A stretch of 64,000 nt of DNA from assembly GCF_026168105.1 (NCBI RefSeq), contig NZ_LBMW01000002.1, positions 124,001 through 188,000 of the forward strand, read 5' to 3'. Position numbers and translations under genes: made by a program. Below are positions 35,836-45,085 of this stretch, piece by piece (the first letter of the stretch is position 1; every line of letters begins with the position of its first letter). A model generated the notes under the pieces. The model did not search any database, was not told where the DNA came from, and saw nothing but the letters and a program-made list of their open reading frames with translations. Origin of the DNA: Streptomyces hygroscopicus (GTDB taxonomy: Bacteria > Actinomycetota > Actinomycetes > Streptomycetales > Streptomycetaceae).

Positions 35836-36238
35836 GTGACCGACGGGGAATCCAAGGCCGAGCGGGCGCTCGGTTCCAGGGCGCCGGAATTCATCAAGGC
35901 GCGACGGGCGCTGCATGTCGGTTGGCAGGCCGGTGTTTTCCTGGTCGGCCTCGCCGTGGTCGGCGCGGGCGTGATCATGCTTCCGCTGCCCGGTCCGGGC
36001 TGGCTGGTGATCTTCGCCGGAATGGCGGTCTGGGCGACCGAGTTCGTCTGGGCCCGGTTGGTGCTCCGCTGGACGAGGCGCAAGGTCACGGACGCCGCCC
36101 CGGCGCGCGCTCGAGCCCAGGGTGCGCCGCCGCAACATCGTTCTGACGACGGTCGGTGTGACGATCGTGGCCGCTCTCCTGGGCCTCTACGTCTGGCAGT
36201 TCGGCCTCGCGATGCCCTGGAGGATCAAGGACGAGTGA
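35836..36238 (+). pseudogene. Frameshifted TIGR02611-like PGPGW membrane protein
   Basis: The N-terminal part, from GTG 35836, reads through the first hydrophobic pair with MLPLPGPGWLVIFAGMAVWA, the hallmark of this small membrane family, to RRKVTDAA. From there the frame leaves the family and runs to 36276. The expected C-terminus (ALEPRVRRRNIVL, then LLGLYVWQFGLAMPWRIKDE and stop at 36238) is found intact in the next frame. Removing one C from the CCCC run at 36098-36101 restores a continuous protein of 133 residues. Either the gene is recently broken or this is a sequencing error. Confidence 0.85.
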
Positions 36239-36292
36239 TCCACTGCGTGGTCGGGGGCACCCCTGACATGGGGTAATGTTCTTCCTGTGCCC

Positions 36293-36364
36293 GGGCGATT
36301 AGCTCAGCGGGAGAGCGCTTCGTTCACACCGAAGAGGTCACTGGTTCGATCCCAGTATCGCCCA
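36293..36364 (+). tRNA. tRNA-Val (CAC)
   Basis: Acceptor GGGCGAT/ATCGCCC, anticodon loop TTCACAC (anticodon CAC), T-arm GGTTCGATCCC. A -10-like TAATGT lies at 36274-36279. It differs from the second copy at 40094 at two positions. Confidence 0.93.
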
Positions 36365-36370
36365 CAGGGT

Positions 36371-36416
36371 CGAGGGCGGCGTGTACTCGCGGACAACGCG
36401 GGTCGTGCCGCCCTCG
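36371..36416 (+). terminator. Terminator after tRNA-Val (CAC)
   Basis: CGAGGGCGGC (36371-36380) and GCCGCCCTCG (36407-36416) form a perfect 10-bp stem, followed by TTGCGTT. From 36417 to 36718 I see no gene or other structure. Confidence 0.65.
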
Positions 36417-36718
36417 TTGCGTTCCCACCCCTTGGCCGCCCGGCGGCCCGGTCCGCGAGGGTGCCGATGAATGCCATCACTCGCCGCGGATGCCTGCGCG
36501 CCGTCCCTGTGACGGGAGTTGTCCGGGGTGGGCTGGGCCAGTGTCCGATGGCTTCCCGTGGAGTTCTTCGGAACTCCCGTCGGCTTCCCGGTGGCCCGAT
36601 GAGCCCCTAGTGCGCGGCTCAACTCCCCGTGCCTGCGCGGGCTCGGGGTGTCAGGGCCCTCCTGGGTGCCCCGGCGGGCGGCAGGCGACGAGGACTTCCC
36701 TGTGGGTGCGAGTCTCTT

Positions 36719-37000
36719 GAAACGATTCATGATGTACCGGCAGATGTACCCGAAGATCAAGTCAAGACTGACTTCCGGGATTCCGCGGTCTTTTGGGAGA
36801 AGTACCCGCCCCGGGTGGCGCGCGGAAATCCCCCGGACGTATTCCGGAACGCCGTGGGATTTCTGCGGAAGTACGACAAGAGAGGTGTTCTGCTCGATCT
36901 CAAGTCCCGGATGGACGCCGGGAATTTGTGGACGGTCAGCTTCCGGAAGGGCGTCGCCAAGGTCGGAGAGGCCCACGGAAAGCTGCTCGGCATTCCTGCC
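36719..37000 (+). pseudogene. Fragment of an ABC-transporter solute-binding protein
   Basis: One frame reads VKTDFRDSAVFWEKYPPRV, then PPDVFRNAVGFLRKYDKRG, LLDLKSRMDAGNL and AKVGEAHGKLLGIP. This is the interior of a sugar-type extracellular binding protein (family 1), but the signal peptide, N-terminal lobe and last two thirds are missing. The G+C content here is visibly lower than in the surroundings. No start codon or ribosome binding site fits. It is a remnant of a lost or transferred uptake operon, lying between two tRNA-Val genes. Confidence 0.6.
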
Positions 37001-37031
37001 GTTGCCGTGGCCGGGATGCCGCAACCCTCGC

Positions 37032-39503
37032 TCAGCGCATCCGCCCCAGTGCCTCCCGCACCCGCTTGGCGTCGCGGATCCGCTGCTCATACGTCGCCCC
37101 GAGCGCGAGGAGCAGCAGTCCGGCGAGCGCGAGAGGCACCCAGCGGGGGAGTACACCGGTCAACTGCACCAGATACGGGGCGAGTTCATGCAGCGCGTCC
37201 AGTACGAGCACGCTCCCGCCGAGGACCAGCGGCGCCTGCAGTCGATGGCGAGCGCCCAGCAGCGTCAGGGCGAGGGCCGCGGTGCCGAGCAGCAGCGGGC
37301 GCCGCCAGTCAGCGTCGTCCCACGCCGTGAGCAGGCTTGGTACAAGTGTCACCGAGAGGCCCGGACCATACGCCGTCCAGGACGAGGCCAGAGGGTCCCG
37401 GCGCTGCCGGACGATCCCCACGACCAGCGCCGGGACGGTCACCGGCAGGGTGTACGCCTCCGGGGCGCCCACGGCCCAGGAGCCGAGCCGCACCCAGGCG
37501 GCCAGTACGAACAGGGCGGCGGCCAGGTAACCGGCCGGACGGCGGTCCGTGCGCAGGGCGGTCCCGGCCGCGATCACGCCGCACAGGGCCAGTACGAGCG
37601 CCAGCACGGGTCCGTCGGTGACGGCGAGCCCGATGGCCACCAGCCCCGCGGCGGCTCCGACAGCCTCGACCGGACTCCCGGTCCGCGGGACACGCGCGGC
37701 GAGCAGAGCCGCGACGGCCGGGACGACCACGACCAGCAGGGCGGCGTGCGGCGCCCGCCAGTCCGCCGCGGCACCCACCGCGCAGGCCAGACCGGTCGCG
37801 CCGGCCAGGGATGCACACACCGAGACCGCGGTCAGTCGCCGGTGCGCGGCGGCGGTCGCGAAGAGTGCGGTCAGCGCGGCGAGGACGACCAGGGTCGCGG
37901 TCCGGGAGGCGAGCGACAGCGCGGCGATGCCGAGTGCCGTGAGAAGCGATAGGAGAAGGGCGGTCAGGGACGTCGGCGCCCGACGCGCGTACGCCGCCAC
38001 GGCCAGCCCCGCCACCAGTGTCAGCCCCTGCGCGAACAGCCCGGCGGCGTAGGGGAGTTGCAGTGCCGCCGGAAGGACGAGCGCGGTGGCCCAGGCCAGG
38101 GCAACAGCACCGGTCGCGGCCTGGGCACGCCAGGCCGTGGTGGCACGGGCCGCCAGGGCGAGCATCACGGCGACCACCGCGAGTACCGCTGTTCTCGCCG
38201 TCGCGTCCGGCGGCCAGGGCGCCCACAGCGCGGCGCGCAGATCCGACGGAGCGCCGGCCCAGATGTGCGCCGCCCGGCCGACCGGCCCCAGCAGCGCGAC
38301 GACGACCACCGGCAGTGCCCACACCACCGCCAGGGCCTGCACACAGCCCGAGGCCCAGGCGAAGCCGCGCCGCATGTGCCCCGGGAGCGCAGAGCGTACG
38401 GCCGGCAGCAGTGCGACTCCGCACACCAGGTAGCCGGGCACCGCCCACACGTGGGGCAGTGCCGCGCGCGGGACACCGCCGAAGCCCGCGACCAGCAGCA
38501 GCCCGCCGGTCACCGTGGCGCCGGTGGCCAGGCCCGGCCCCGGGGCTCGCCACGCGACGCCCAGTGCGATCGCCGCCGCGAGGGCGAGGAGCGCCGCCGC
38601 ACGGGCGGCGGCGCTCGGGCCCGTGGCCGTCAGGGACAGCCAGCAGGCCGCCAGGACGCCCCAGGTCCCCATTCCGCACGCACCGGCCGCCGCGACGACC
38701 CGTATGGACCGCAGAGGCACCCGGAGCGCGAGGACGGTGTCGCCCGCGGCCGTCACCAGGAGCGTGGCCGCCGTGGCGGCAGGCCCCGCATCCACCGCGA
38801 TCACCCACAGCAGCAGCGGGAGTTGGGCGGCCACGGTCGCCATGGGCAGCGGCATGCGGAGCGCAGGAAGCCGGAGCCCCGCCGGATCGTGAAGGCCCTC
38901 GGGCCGGGACTCCGCCGTCGTACCGCGGCCCGCGCCGGCGGCGGCCGGGCCGGGCAGCGCGCCGAAGCCAAGGCCGTACACCGTCCACGCCCCGGCCAGG
39001 ACCCCGGACGCGACCGCCGCGTACCCCGCGCCGTCCGACACCGTGAAAGCGACCTCGTGCAGCGCGTAGGCGTCGAGCACCGTCAGTGCCAGACCGAGTC
39101 CCGCCACCGCCTCGGCGGTCGAGCGGAGACCGCGCCTCACGAGCGCCCAGGGCACGCCGAGTGCCGCAGCGGTCACCGCGCCGAGCACGAGCGACCGCCC
39201 GGCGATCCCCAGGAGCCCCCAGCTGACCAGGGTGAACACGAGCGCGGCCACGGTCAGGAGGACGCCGCCGAGTACGAGGAGCACATTCTGCACGCCGGAC
39301 GCCGTGGTCTCGGGGCGCCTCGGCGCGTGGGGGGCCGTGGTCTCCGGCCGCGGTGGCACCGCAGGAGCGGGCGGAAAGGCGGGCCGGAGGAGCCCGACGA
39401 GTACGGCACGACGCGCCAGCAAATGGGCCCGGCGGACATCGAGTTGCCGTAGCTCGGCGTCGAGGATCCGCAACTCCTCCGCCGGGGGCGGTATGTGGGT
39501 CAT
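37032..39503 (-). CDS. Large multi-pass integral membrane protein (SCO7613 C-terminal-domain type)
   Basis: An 823-residue protein with a short coiled N-terminus (EELRILDAELRQLDVRRAHL), a Pro-rich linker and then more than twenty hydrophobic segments rich in Ala, Val and Leu. No transport or catalytic motif is visible. I associate the pattern with actinobacterial membrane proteins annotated after SCO7613; the name is from memory. ATG 39503 begins MTHIPPPAEELRIL. It stands alone, with its 3' end next to the solute-binding remnant. Confidence 0.7.
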   Translation of the reverse strand: MTHIPPPAEELRILDAELRQLDVRRAHLLARRAVLVGLLRPAFPPAPAVPPRPETTAPHAPRRPETTASGVQNVLLVLGGVLLTVAALVFTLVSWGLLGIAGRSLVLGAVTAAALGVPWALVRRGLRSTAEAVAGLGLALTVLDAYALHEVAFTVSDGAGYAAVASGVLAGAWTVYGLGFGALPGPAAAGAGRGTTAESRPEGLHDPAGLRLPALRMPLPMATVAAQLPLLLWVIAVDAGPAATAATLLVTAAGDTVLALRVPLRSIRVVAAAGACGMGTWGVLAACWLSLTATGPSAAARAAALLALAAAIALGVAWRAPGPGLATGATVTGGLLLVAGFGGVPRAALPHVWAVPGYLVCGVALLPAVRSALPGHMRRGFAWASGCVQALAVVWALPVVVVALLGPVGRAAHIWAGAPSDLRAALWAPWPPDATARTAVLAVVAVMLALAARATTAWRAQAATGAVALAWATALVLPAALQLPYAAGLFAQGLTLVAGLAVAAYARRAPTSLTALLLSLLTALGIAALSLASRTATLVVLAALTALFATAAAHRRLTAVSVCASLAGATGLACAVGAAADWRAPHAALLVVVVPAVAALLAARVPRTGSPVEAVGAAAGLVAIGLAVTDGPVLALVLALCGVIAAGTALRTDRRPAGYLAAALFVLAAWVRLGSWAVGAPEAYTLPVTVPALVVGIVRQRRDPLASSWTAYGPGLSVTLVPSLLTAWDDADWRRPLLLGTAALALTLLGARHRLQAPLVLGGSVLVLDALHELAPYLVQLTGVLPRWVPLALAGLLLLALGATYEQRIRDAKRVREALGRMR

Positions 39504-39607
39504 ACCAGGGAGTGTGGCGCGCGTCACGTGATTTTGCATGGGTGCGCGTACTCAGATCCGTACCCGGGTACCGCGCCACGACGGCTCCGCACGGGCAGAC
39601 TCGGCCC

Positions 39608-40054
39608 ATGGACTGGTACCACTACCGCTTCCGCAGCGTGTGGGCGCTGCCCGTGCCGCCGGGCCGCGCGTACGCCGCGCTGGAACAGGCCGAGGGCTAT
39701 CCCCGCTGGTGGCCGCAGGTGCGGGCGGTGAACCGGTTCGACGACAGCCACGCCCTGATCACCGTCCGGTCCCTGCTGCCGTACGCCATCACCTTCACCG
39801 CACGCCAGGTGCGCCGCGATCCCGTCGCCGGTGTGCTGGAGATCGCGATGTCCGGTGACATCGACGGCTGGGCCCGCTGGACGGTCGTCGCGGCCGGTTC
39901 CGGTTCCGTCGCCCGCTACGACCAGGTCGTCGACGTGAACAAGGCGCTGCTCAGGCGGTTCGCCGTGGTGGGACGGCCCGTCTTCCGCGCCAACCACCGG
40001 CTGATGATGCGGGCCGGACGGCGGGGGCTCGTGGCGCACCTCGAAGCGGTTTGA
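39608..40054 (+). CDS. SRPBCC-fold (polyketide cyclase/START-like) protein
   Basis: A 148-residue protein. The opening YRFRSVWALPVPPGRAYAAL followed by YPRWWPQVRAV is typical of the helix-grip SRPBCC fold, which binds hydrophobic ligands. The rest (YAITFTARQVRRDPVAGVL, VVDVNKALLRRFAVV) fits. The ligand is unknown. The stop codon overlaps the -35 region of the following tRNA-Val promoter. Confidence 0.78.
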   Translation: MDWYHYRFRSVWALPVPPGRAYAALEQAEGYPRWWPQVRAVNRFDDSHALITVRSLLPYAITFTARQVRRDPVAGVLEIAMSGDIDGWARWTVVAAGSGSVARYDQVVDVNKALLRRFAVVGRPVFRANHRLMMRAGRRGLVAHLEAV

Positions 40055-40080
40055 AGGAAACCCGCCGGGACCTGTATTGT
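40051..40080 (+). promoter_or_regulatory. Promoter of the second tRNA-Val (CAC)
   Basis: TTGAAG (40051-40056) and TATTGT (40075-40080) are 18 bp apart, 13 bp before the tRNA. The -35 overlaps the stop codon of the SRPBCC gene. Confidence 0.55.
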
Positions 40081-40093
40081 TCACTGCGTTCCC

Positions 40094-40165
40094 GGGCGAT
40101 TAGCTCAGTGGGAGAGCGCTTCGTTCACACCGAAGAGGTCACTGGTTCGAACCCAGTATCGCCCA
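40094..40165 (+). tRNA. tRNA-Val (CAC), second copy
   Basis: A 72-nt tRNA with anticodon CAC, identical to 36293-36364 except for C to T in the D-loop and T to A in the T-arm (GGTTCGAACCC). Confidence 0.93.
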
Positions 40166-40175
40166 CCCGGAGAGG

Positions 40176-40200
40176 GCCGGTCCGTCATCGACGGGCCGGC
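40176..40200 (+). terminator. Terminator after tRNA-Val
   Basis: GCCGGTCCGTC and GACGGGCCGGC form an 11-bp stem (one G-T pair) with loop ATC, followed by TTTCG. It also lies just beyond the 3' end of the converging exonuclease gene. Confidence 0.75.
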
Positions 40201-40210
40201 TTTCGCATGC

Positions 40211-40942
40211 TCAGGCCGCCGCCGGGAGCTCCGGGCGCAGGGGCCAGTCCGGATTCACCGTCTCCTCCGTGCCGCTGCGCGCGAACCACGCCTGCAGCCC
40301 GCGCGCCTGCGCCGCGTGCCACCCCGTCTGCAGGGTGTGCAGCTCCGCCGGTGACAGCCGCTCCAGACGGCCCGCGAAGCGGCGCCCCACCGCCCGTACG
40401 ACCTCCAACGCGGCCAGCGCGTCCGCCGCCGCGTCGTGCGCGCCCTCCAGCACGACTTCGTAGTGCGCACACAGGTCGGTGAGCGTCCGGCGGCCCTTTC
40501 GGTAGCGGTCCAGGTGCTTGTCCAGGACCCGGGGGTCGAGCACGCACAGCGGCGCCGACGTGAACCAGCGGTCGAGCGAGGAGCCGCGGTGGCGGCGCAA
40601 CTCCCGGTCCAGGAGCGTCAGATCGAACGGCGCGTTCATCACCACCAGCGGCCGGCCCATCGCGGCCTGCTCGCCCAGCGCCCTGGCCATCTCCTCCATC
40701 ACCGGCGACGGCCAGCGGCCGTTGCGCTGCAGATACTCCTGTGTCAGCCCGTGCACCGCCGTCGCCTCCGCCGGCACCGGCACCCCCGGGTTCACCAGCC
40801 AGCGGCTCACCCGCGGCCGGGTGCCCGGGGCGTCCTGGACGGCGACGGCGGCCGACACGATCCGGTCGGTCTCGACGTCCACGCCCGTGGTCTCCGTGTC
40901 GAAGGCGGCCAGAGGCCCCTCGTACCAGCACGTCATGCGCAC
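40211..40942 (-). CDS. DnaQ-like 3'-5' exonuclease (DEDD family)
   Basis: A 243-residue exonuclease. Exo I is AFDTETTGVD near residue 13; Exo II includes VVMNAPFDLTLLDREL near residue 100; Exo III is EGAHDAAADALAAL near residue 168, with His-x4-Asp as in DEDDh enzymes. It would remove nucleotides from 3' ends of DNA or RNA. The start is ambiguous: AAGGAG stands 4 bp before GTG 40942 and 10 bp before ATG 40936. It diverges from the DUF4365 gene with about 160 bp between them. Confidence 0.87.
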   Translation of the reverse strand: MRMTCWYEGPLAAFDTETTGVDVETDRIVSAAVAVQDAPGTRPRVSRWLVNPGVPVPAEATAVHGLTQEYLQRNGRWPSPVMEEMARALGEQAAMGRPLVVMNAPFDLTLLDRELRRHRGSSLDRWFTSAPLCVLDPRVLDKHLDRYRKGRRTLTDLCAHYEVVLEGAHDAAADALAALEVVRAVGRRFAGRLERLSPAELHTLQTGWHAAQARGLQAWFARSGTEETVNPDWPLRPELPAAA

Positions 40943-41104
40943 CCAACTCCTTGATCACGCTCGGCAGTTGACATACCGTCCGCTGCCCGATTCGGTGATA
41001 CCCGGGCTGTTTGCGCCGTACGCCGGAAGGACACAACAGGAGTACGGGTCTTTGCAGTTCAGGGGCCCGTCGCGGGGATACATCCGGTGGGAAGGCTGTT
41101 GGCC

Positions 41105-41728
41105 ATGGCGATAGCGCAGCCCGAGCGGGGCGGGCTGCTTCCGGAGCGGACGGCGCCCCAGCGCGGCACACTCGCCACCACCGCCTGCATGGAGACCCTG
41201 CAGGTGGGCTATCTGCACGCGGTCGCCGCGGCGGCCGGCTGTTCGCTGTCACAGCCCTTTCCGGACAACGGCATCGACTGGCACGTCAGCCACAGCGCAC
41301 CCGGCCACACCGTCGACGACGAGGTCACCATCAAGGTGCAGCTGAAGTGCACGTACCAGATCGCGCCCAACGTGCCCTCCCTTCCCCCGTCACACCCCTC
41401 GACGGAGGGTGCTGCGCCCCCGCCTCCCCGATTGGGCCGCTCCTTCTCCTTCACGCTCGACAACGAGCACCTGGCGAAGCTCGCCCGCACCCCGGTCTCG
41501 GTGCACAAGATCCTCGTCGTGATGATCGTCCCCCGCTCCCAGGAGCAGTGGCTGCGGGCCGGTCACGATCGCCTCGACCTGCGGCACTGCTGCTACTGGA
41601 TCAACCTCGCCGGACATCCGATCACGGGCCGGCACCGCACCACCGTGCGCATCCCGACCGCGCGCATCTTCGACGACCGTGCGCTCTGCGAGATCATGAC
41701 CCGGGTCGGAACGGGAGGCAGACCATGA
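41105..41728 (+). CDS. DUF4365 protein, nuclease-like fold
   Basis: A 207-residue protein of the DUF4365 family. NGIDWHVSHS followed by TIKVQLKCTYQ has the Asp and (Q/E)-x-Lys arrangement of PD-(D/E)XK nuclease-like folds, with Gln in place of the second acidic residue as in Mrr-type enzymes. The middle has a Pro-rich loop, and LSVxH-like VSVHKILVVMIVP forms the next core strand. ATG 41105 follows GGGAAGG by 9 bp. Its stop overlaps the start of the 409-residue gene (ATGA). A nuclease role is inferred, not shown. Confidence 0.75.
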   Translation: MAIAQPERGGLLPERTAPQRGTLATTACMETLQVGYLHAVAAAAGCSLSQPFPDNGIDWHVSHSAPGHTVDDEVTIKVQLKCTYQIAPNVPSLPPSHPSTEGAAPPPPRLGRSFSFTLDNEHLAKLARTPVSVHKILVVMIVPRSQEQWLRAGHDRLDLRHCCYWINLAGHPITGRHRTTVRIPTARIFDDRALCEIMTRVGTGGRP

Positions 41729-42954
41729 CACACCGTCCCCTCGACGAGCCCGCCCGCATCGTCCGGCCGCACCCGGTGGAGCCGCCGCTCTGGAATCAGC
41801 CGCCCGACCCCGCCCAGGTCGACCCGGCCGTACTCAGCGCCCTTCTGCACCGCCACGGCTGGCAGCGCCGCGGCGGCGCCCCCGGACGCTACGGCCGGTG
41901 GACCTCGCCGGGCCCCGGCGGCAGCGGGACGAGCCTGCTGGTGCCGGAGAGCCGGGCCTTCCCCGACAGTGAGGACCTGCTCGGTGAGGCCCTCATGGCA
42001 CTGTCCCGCAGCGGCTCGCCCTCCGCCCACGACGTGCTGGTCGCACTCGCCGTGCCCAGCGACGAGATCCGCTGGTGGCGGGACGTGCCCACGGGCCCCG
42101 TCGACGCAGCCTCCTGGGCCGTCGAGGACCAGCTGCGCACCGCCGCACGCCAGATGCTGCTGGCGGGGGCGCTCGCCACCCGCGCCCGTGCCGGCTACTA
42201 CGGGGCCCGGCACCGGGGGCCCGCCGCAGCGTCCCTGGAGAACGTCCTGGTCGGGGCGGCCCCCGGCGGCCGGAGGCTCACTGCCTTCCTGCCCGTCTCC
42301 ACGGGCCGGCCGCTCGCCGTGCGACTGCACCAGGCGCTGTATGCGGCCCGGGAGGCCGTCGACTACCAGCGGGCCACCGGCGGTATGGATGCCTTCGACG
42401 CGGCCGTCGAGGCGGGCGTGAGCCACGAGCTGACCGAGGCGCTGGTCGCCCTGGTGCGAGGCTCGGAGGGCGCCCGGATCGCCGTCGAATGGGCGCCCGG
42501 GGCCGCTGTGCCCGAGGGCTGTGCGACACAGTCCGAGCCGGTCGAGTTCTCACCGGGCGACCTGCCCGTGCTGCGCGAGGCCGGGGCCCGCTATCTGCGC
42601 GCGGAGCCGTCCGTACCGGTGCGGATCACCGGGGCCGTCGTCCGTCTGCGCAGGTCCGGGCCGCGCGGCGAGGGCACCGTGCGGCTGCGGGTCATCGCCG
42701 GGGCCGAGGTCCCTCACGTACGGATGACGCTGGACGAGGAGTCGTACCGGATCGCGGGCCACGCGCATCTGGTCGGGCTCCCGGTGCGGGTGCACGGACG
42801 GCTGGAGAGCCGGGGCGGGTTCCGGCGGCTCGTGGCCGCGTCCGGGGTGGCGCCGGTGCAGGTCGACGAGGCCGAGCGGGACCGGCTCATGAAGTCGCTC
42901 CAGGAGACCGCGGAGATCACGGCGTTCTTCGAGGAGGCCTGCGGAGGGGAGTGA
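41725..42954 (+). CDS. Unrecognised 409-residue protein coupled to DUF4365
   Basis: The start overlaps the DUF4365 stop by 4 nt, so the two are translated from one message. The product is soluble, with a Pro/Gly-rich N-terminal 80 residues, a helical middle ([20 protein letters not shown]) and a C-terminal region rich in beta strands ([49 protein letters not shown]) that could be an OB-like or other beta-barrel fold. No catalytic motif is seen. I do not recognise the family. Close coupling suggests that it works with the DUF4365 protein. Confidence 0.7.
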   Translation: MTHRPLDEPARIVRPHPVEPPLWNQPPDPAQVDPAVLSALLHRHGWQRRGGAPGRYGRWTSPGPGGSGTSLLVPESRAFPDSEDLLGEALMALSRSGSPSAHDVLVALAVPSDEIRWWRDVPTGPVDAASWAVEDQLRTAARQMLLAGALATRARAGYYGARHRGPAAASLENVLVGAAPGGRRLTAFLPVSTGRPLAVRLHQALYAAREAVDYQRATGGMDAFDAAVEAGVSHELTEALVALVRGSEGARIAVEWAPGAAVPEGCATQSEPVEFSPGDLPVLREAGARYLRAEPSVPVRITGAVVRLRRSGPRGEGTVRLRVIAGAEVPHVRMTLDEESYRIAGHAHLVGLPVRVHGRLESRGGFRRLVAASGVAPVQVDEAERDRLMKSLQETAEITAFFEEACGGE

Positions 42955-43054
42955 CGGTTACCGTTTCGCGGCGGGGGGCTGCGGGTCGGTACGATCCCAG
43001 TCATGCGCGCGCTCCAGGTATGGCGCCGCATCCATCAGCAGTCAGGAGAGACCG

Positions 43055-45031
43055 GTGTCAGACGTCCGTGTGATCATCCAACGCGATTCCGAGCGGGAAG
43101 AGCGCGTGGTGACGACGGGCACAACGGCCGCCGACCTCTTCGCCGGCGAGCGCTCGATCGTCGCCGCGCGCGTGGGCGGTGAGCTGAAGGACCTCGCGTA
43201 CGAGGTGAAGGACGGCGAGACCGTCGAGGGCGTCGAGATCTCCTCCGAGGACGGCCTGAACATCCTGCGCCACTCCACCGCGCATGTGATGGCCCAGGCC
43301 GTGCAGGAGCTCTTCCCCGAGGCCAAGCTGGGCATCGGCCCGCCGGTCCGGGACGGCTTCTACTACGACTTCGACGTCGAGAAGCCGTTCACGCCCGAGG
43401 ACCTCAAGGCCGTCGAGAAGAAGATGCAGGAGATCCAGAAGCGCGGCCAGCGCTTCTCGCGCCGTGTGGTCACCGACGAGGCCGCCCGTGAGGAACTGTC
43501 GGACGAGCCGTACAAGCTGGAGCTGATCGGCCTCAAGGGCTCGGCGTCCAGCGAGGACGGCGCGGACGTCGAGGTCGGCGCGGGCGAGCTGACCATCTAC
43601 GACAACCTCGATGCGAAGACCGGCGAGCTGTGCTGGAAGGACCTCTGCCGCGGTCCCCACCTGCCCTCCACCCGCAACATCCCGGCGTTCAAGCTGATGC
43701 GCAACGCCGCCGCGTACTGGCGCGGCAGCGAGAAGAACCCGATGCTCCAGCGCATCTACGGCACCGCCTGGCCGTCCAAGGACGAGCTGAAGGCGCACCT
43801 CGACTTCCTCGCCGAGGCCGAGAAGCGCGACCACCGCAAGCTGGGCGCCGAGCTGGACCTGTTCTCGATCCCGGAACAGATCGGCTCCGGTCTCGCCGTC
43901 TTCCACCCCAAGGGCGGCATCGTCCGCCGGGTGATGGAGGACTACTCGCGGCGCCGCCACGAGGAGGAGGGCTACGAGTTCGTCTACAGCCCGCACGCCA
44001 CCAAGGGGAAGCTCTTCGAGACCTCGGGCCACCTGGACTGGTACGCCGACGGCATGTACCCGCCCATGCAGCTCGACGAGGGCGTGGACTACTACCTCAA
44101 GCCCATGAACTGCCCGATGCACAACCTGATCTTCGACGCGCGTGGCCGCTCGTACCGTGAACTGCCGCTGCGCCTTTTCGAGTTCGGGACCGTGTACCGG
44201 TACGAGAAGTCGGGCGTCGTGCACGGACTGACCCGTGCCCGCGGCTTCACCCAGGACGACGCGCACATCTACTGCACGCGCGAGCAGATGGCCGACGAGC
44301 TCGACCGCACGCTCACCTTCGTGCTGAACCTGCTGCGCGACTACGGCCTCACGGACTTCTACCTGGAGCTGTCCACCAAGGACCCGGAGAAGTTCGTCGG
44401 CTCCGACGAGGTCTGGGAGGAAGCCACCGAGACCCTGCGCCAGGTGGCCGAGAAGCAGGGCCTGCCGCTCGTCCCCGACCCGGGCGGCGCGGCCTTCTAC
44501 GGCCCGAAGATCTCGGTGCAGGCGAAGGACGCGATCGGCCGCACCTGGCAGATGTCCACGGTGCAGCTGGACTTCAACCTGCCGGAGCGCTTCGACCTCG
44601 AGTACACGGGTCCGGACGGATCCAAGCAGCGTCCGGTCATGATCCACCGTGCCCTCTTCGGCTCGATCGAGCGGTTCTTCGCGGTGCTCCTGGAGCACTA
44701 CGCGGGCGCGTTCCCGGCGTGGCTGGCGCCGGTGCAGGCGATCGGCATCCCGATCGGCGACGCGCACGTGGAGTACCTGGAGAAGTTCGCCGCGGCGGCC
44801 CGGAAGAAGGGGCTGCGCGTCGAGGTGGACTCCTCCTCCGACCGGATGCAGAAGAAGATCCGCAACGCCCAGAAGCAGAAGGTGCCCTTCATGGTCATCG
44901 CGGGCGACGAGGACATGTCCAACGGATCGGTGTCGTTCCGCTACCGGGACGGCTCGCAGGAGAACGGCATCCCGTTCGACGAGGCCATCGCGAAGATCGC
45001 GAAGGTGGTCGAGGAGCGGGCGCAGGTCTGA
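43055..45031 (+). CDS. thrS: Threonyl-tRNA synthetase
   Basis: Charges tRNA-Thr with threonine. The 658 residues have the N-terminal TGS domain, the editing domain ([19 protein letters not shown]), and the class II core with [13 protein letters not shown] (zinc cysteine), the motif 2 region [15 protein letters not shown] and motif 3 [15 protein letters not shown], then the anticodon-binding domain. GTG 43055 follows CAGGAGA. The 100-bp leader has a -10-like TACGAT (42990-42995) but is too short for a T-box. It is the first gene of the conserved actinobacterial block that runs to the window end. Confidence 0.97.
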   Translation: MSDVRVIIQRDSEREERVVTTGTTAADLFAGERSIVAARVGGELKDLAYEVKDGETVEGVEISSEDGLNILRHSTAHVMAQAVQELFPEAKLGIGPPVRDGFYYDFDVEKPFTPEDLKAVEKKMQEIQKRGQRFSRRVVTDEAAREELSDEPYKLELIGLKGSASSEDGADVEVGAGELTIYDNLDAKTGELCWKDLCRGPHLPSTRNIPAFKLMRNAAAYWRGSEKNPMLQRIYGTAWPSKDELKAHLDFLAEAEKRDHRKLGAELDLFSIPEQIGSGLAVFHPKGGIVRRVMEDYSRRRHEEEGYEFVYSPHATKGKLFETSGHLDWYADGMYPPMQLDEGVDYYLKPMNCPMHNLIFDARGRSYRELPLRLFEFGTVYRYEKSGVVHGLTRARGFTQDDAHIYCTREQMADELDRTLTFVLNLLRDYGLTDFYLELSTKDPEKFVGSDEVWEEATETLRQVAEKQGLPLVPDPGGAAFYGPKISVQAKDAIGRTWQMSTVQLDFNLPERFDLEYTGPDGSKQRPVMIHRALFGSIERFFAVLLEHYAGAFPAWLAPVQAIGIPIGDAHVEYLEKFAAAARKKGLRVEVDSSSDRMQKKIRNAQKQKVPFMVIAGDEDMSNGSVSFRYRDGSQENGIPFDEAIAKIAKVVEERAQV

Positions 45032-45045
45032 CCCGTCGTGCGTGC

Positions 45046-45085
45046 CGGAGGGCCCCCGGGAGTTCACCTCCCCGGGGGCCCTCCG
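45046..45085. terminator. Bidirectional terminator between thrS and the potassium channel gene
   Basis: CGGAGGGCCCCCGGG (45046-45060) and CCCGGGGGCCCTCCG (45071-45085) make a perfect 15-bp stem with a 10-nt loop. The right arm lies inside the last codons of the converging channel gene, so the C-terminal GGGPPGR is encoded by the terminator. Confidence 0.88.

Noticed and set aside
42955..43054. Possible T-box leader of thrS
   Set aside because: The 100-bp gap is too short and lacks the conserved T-box sequence.
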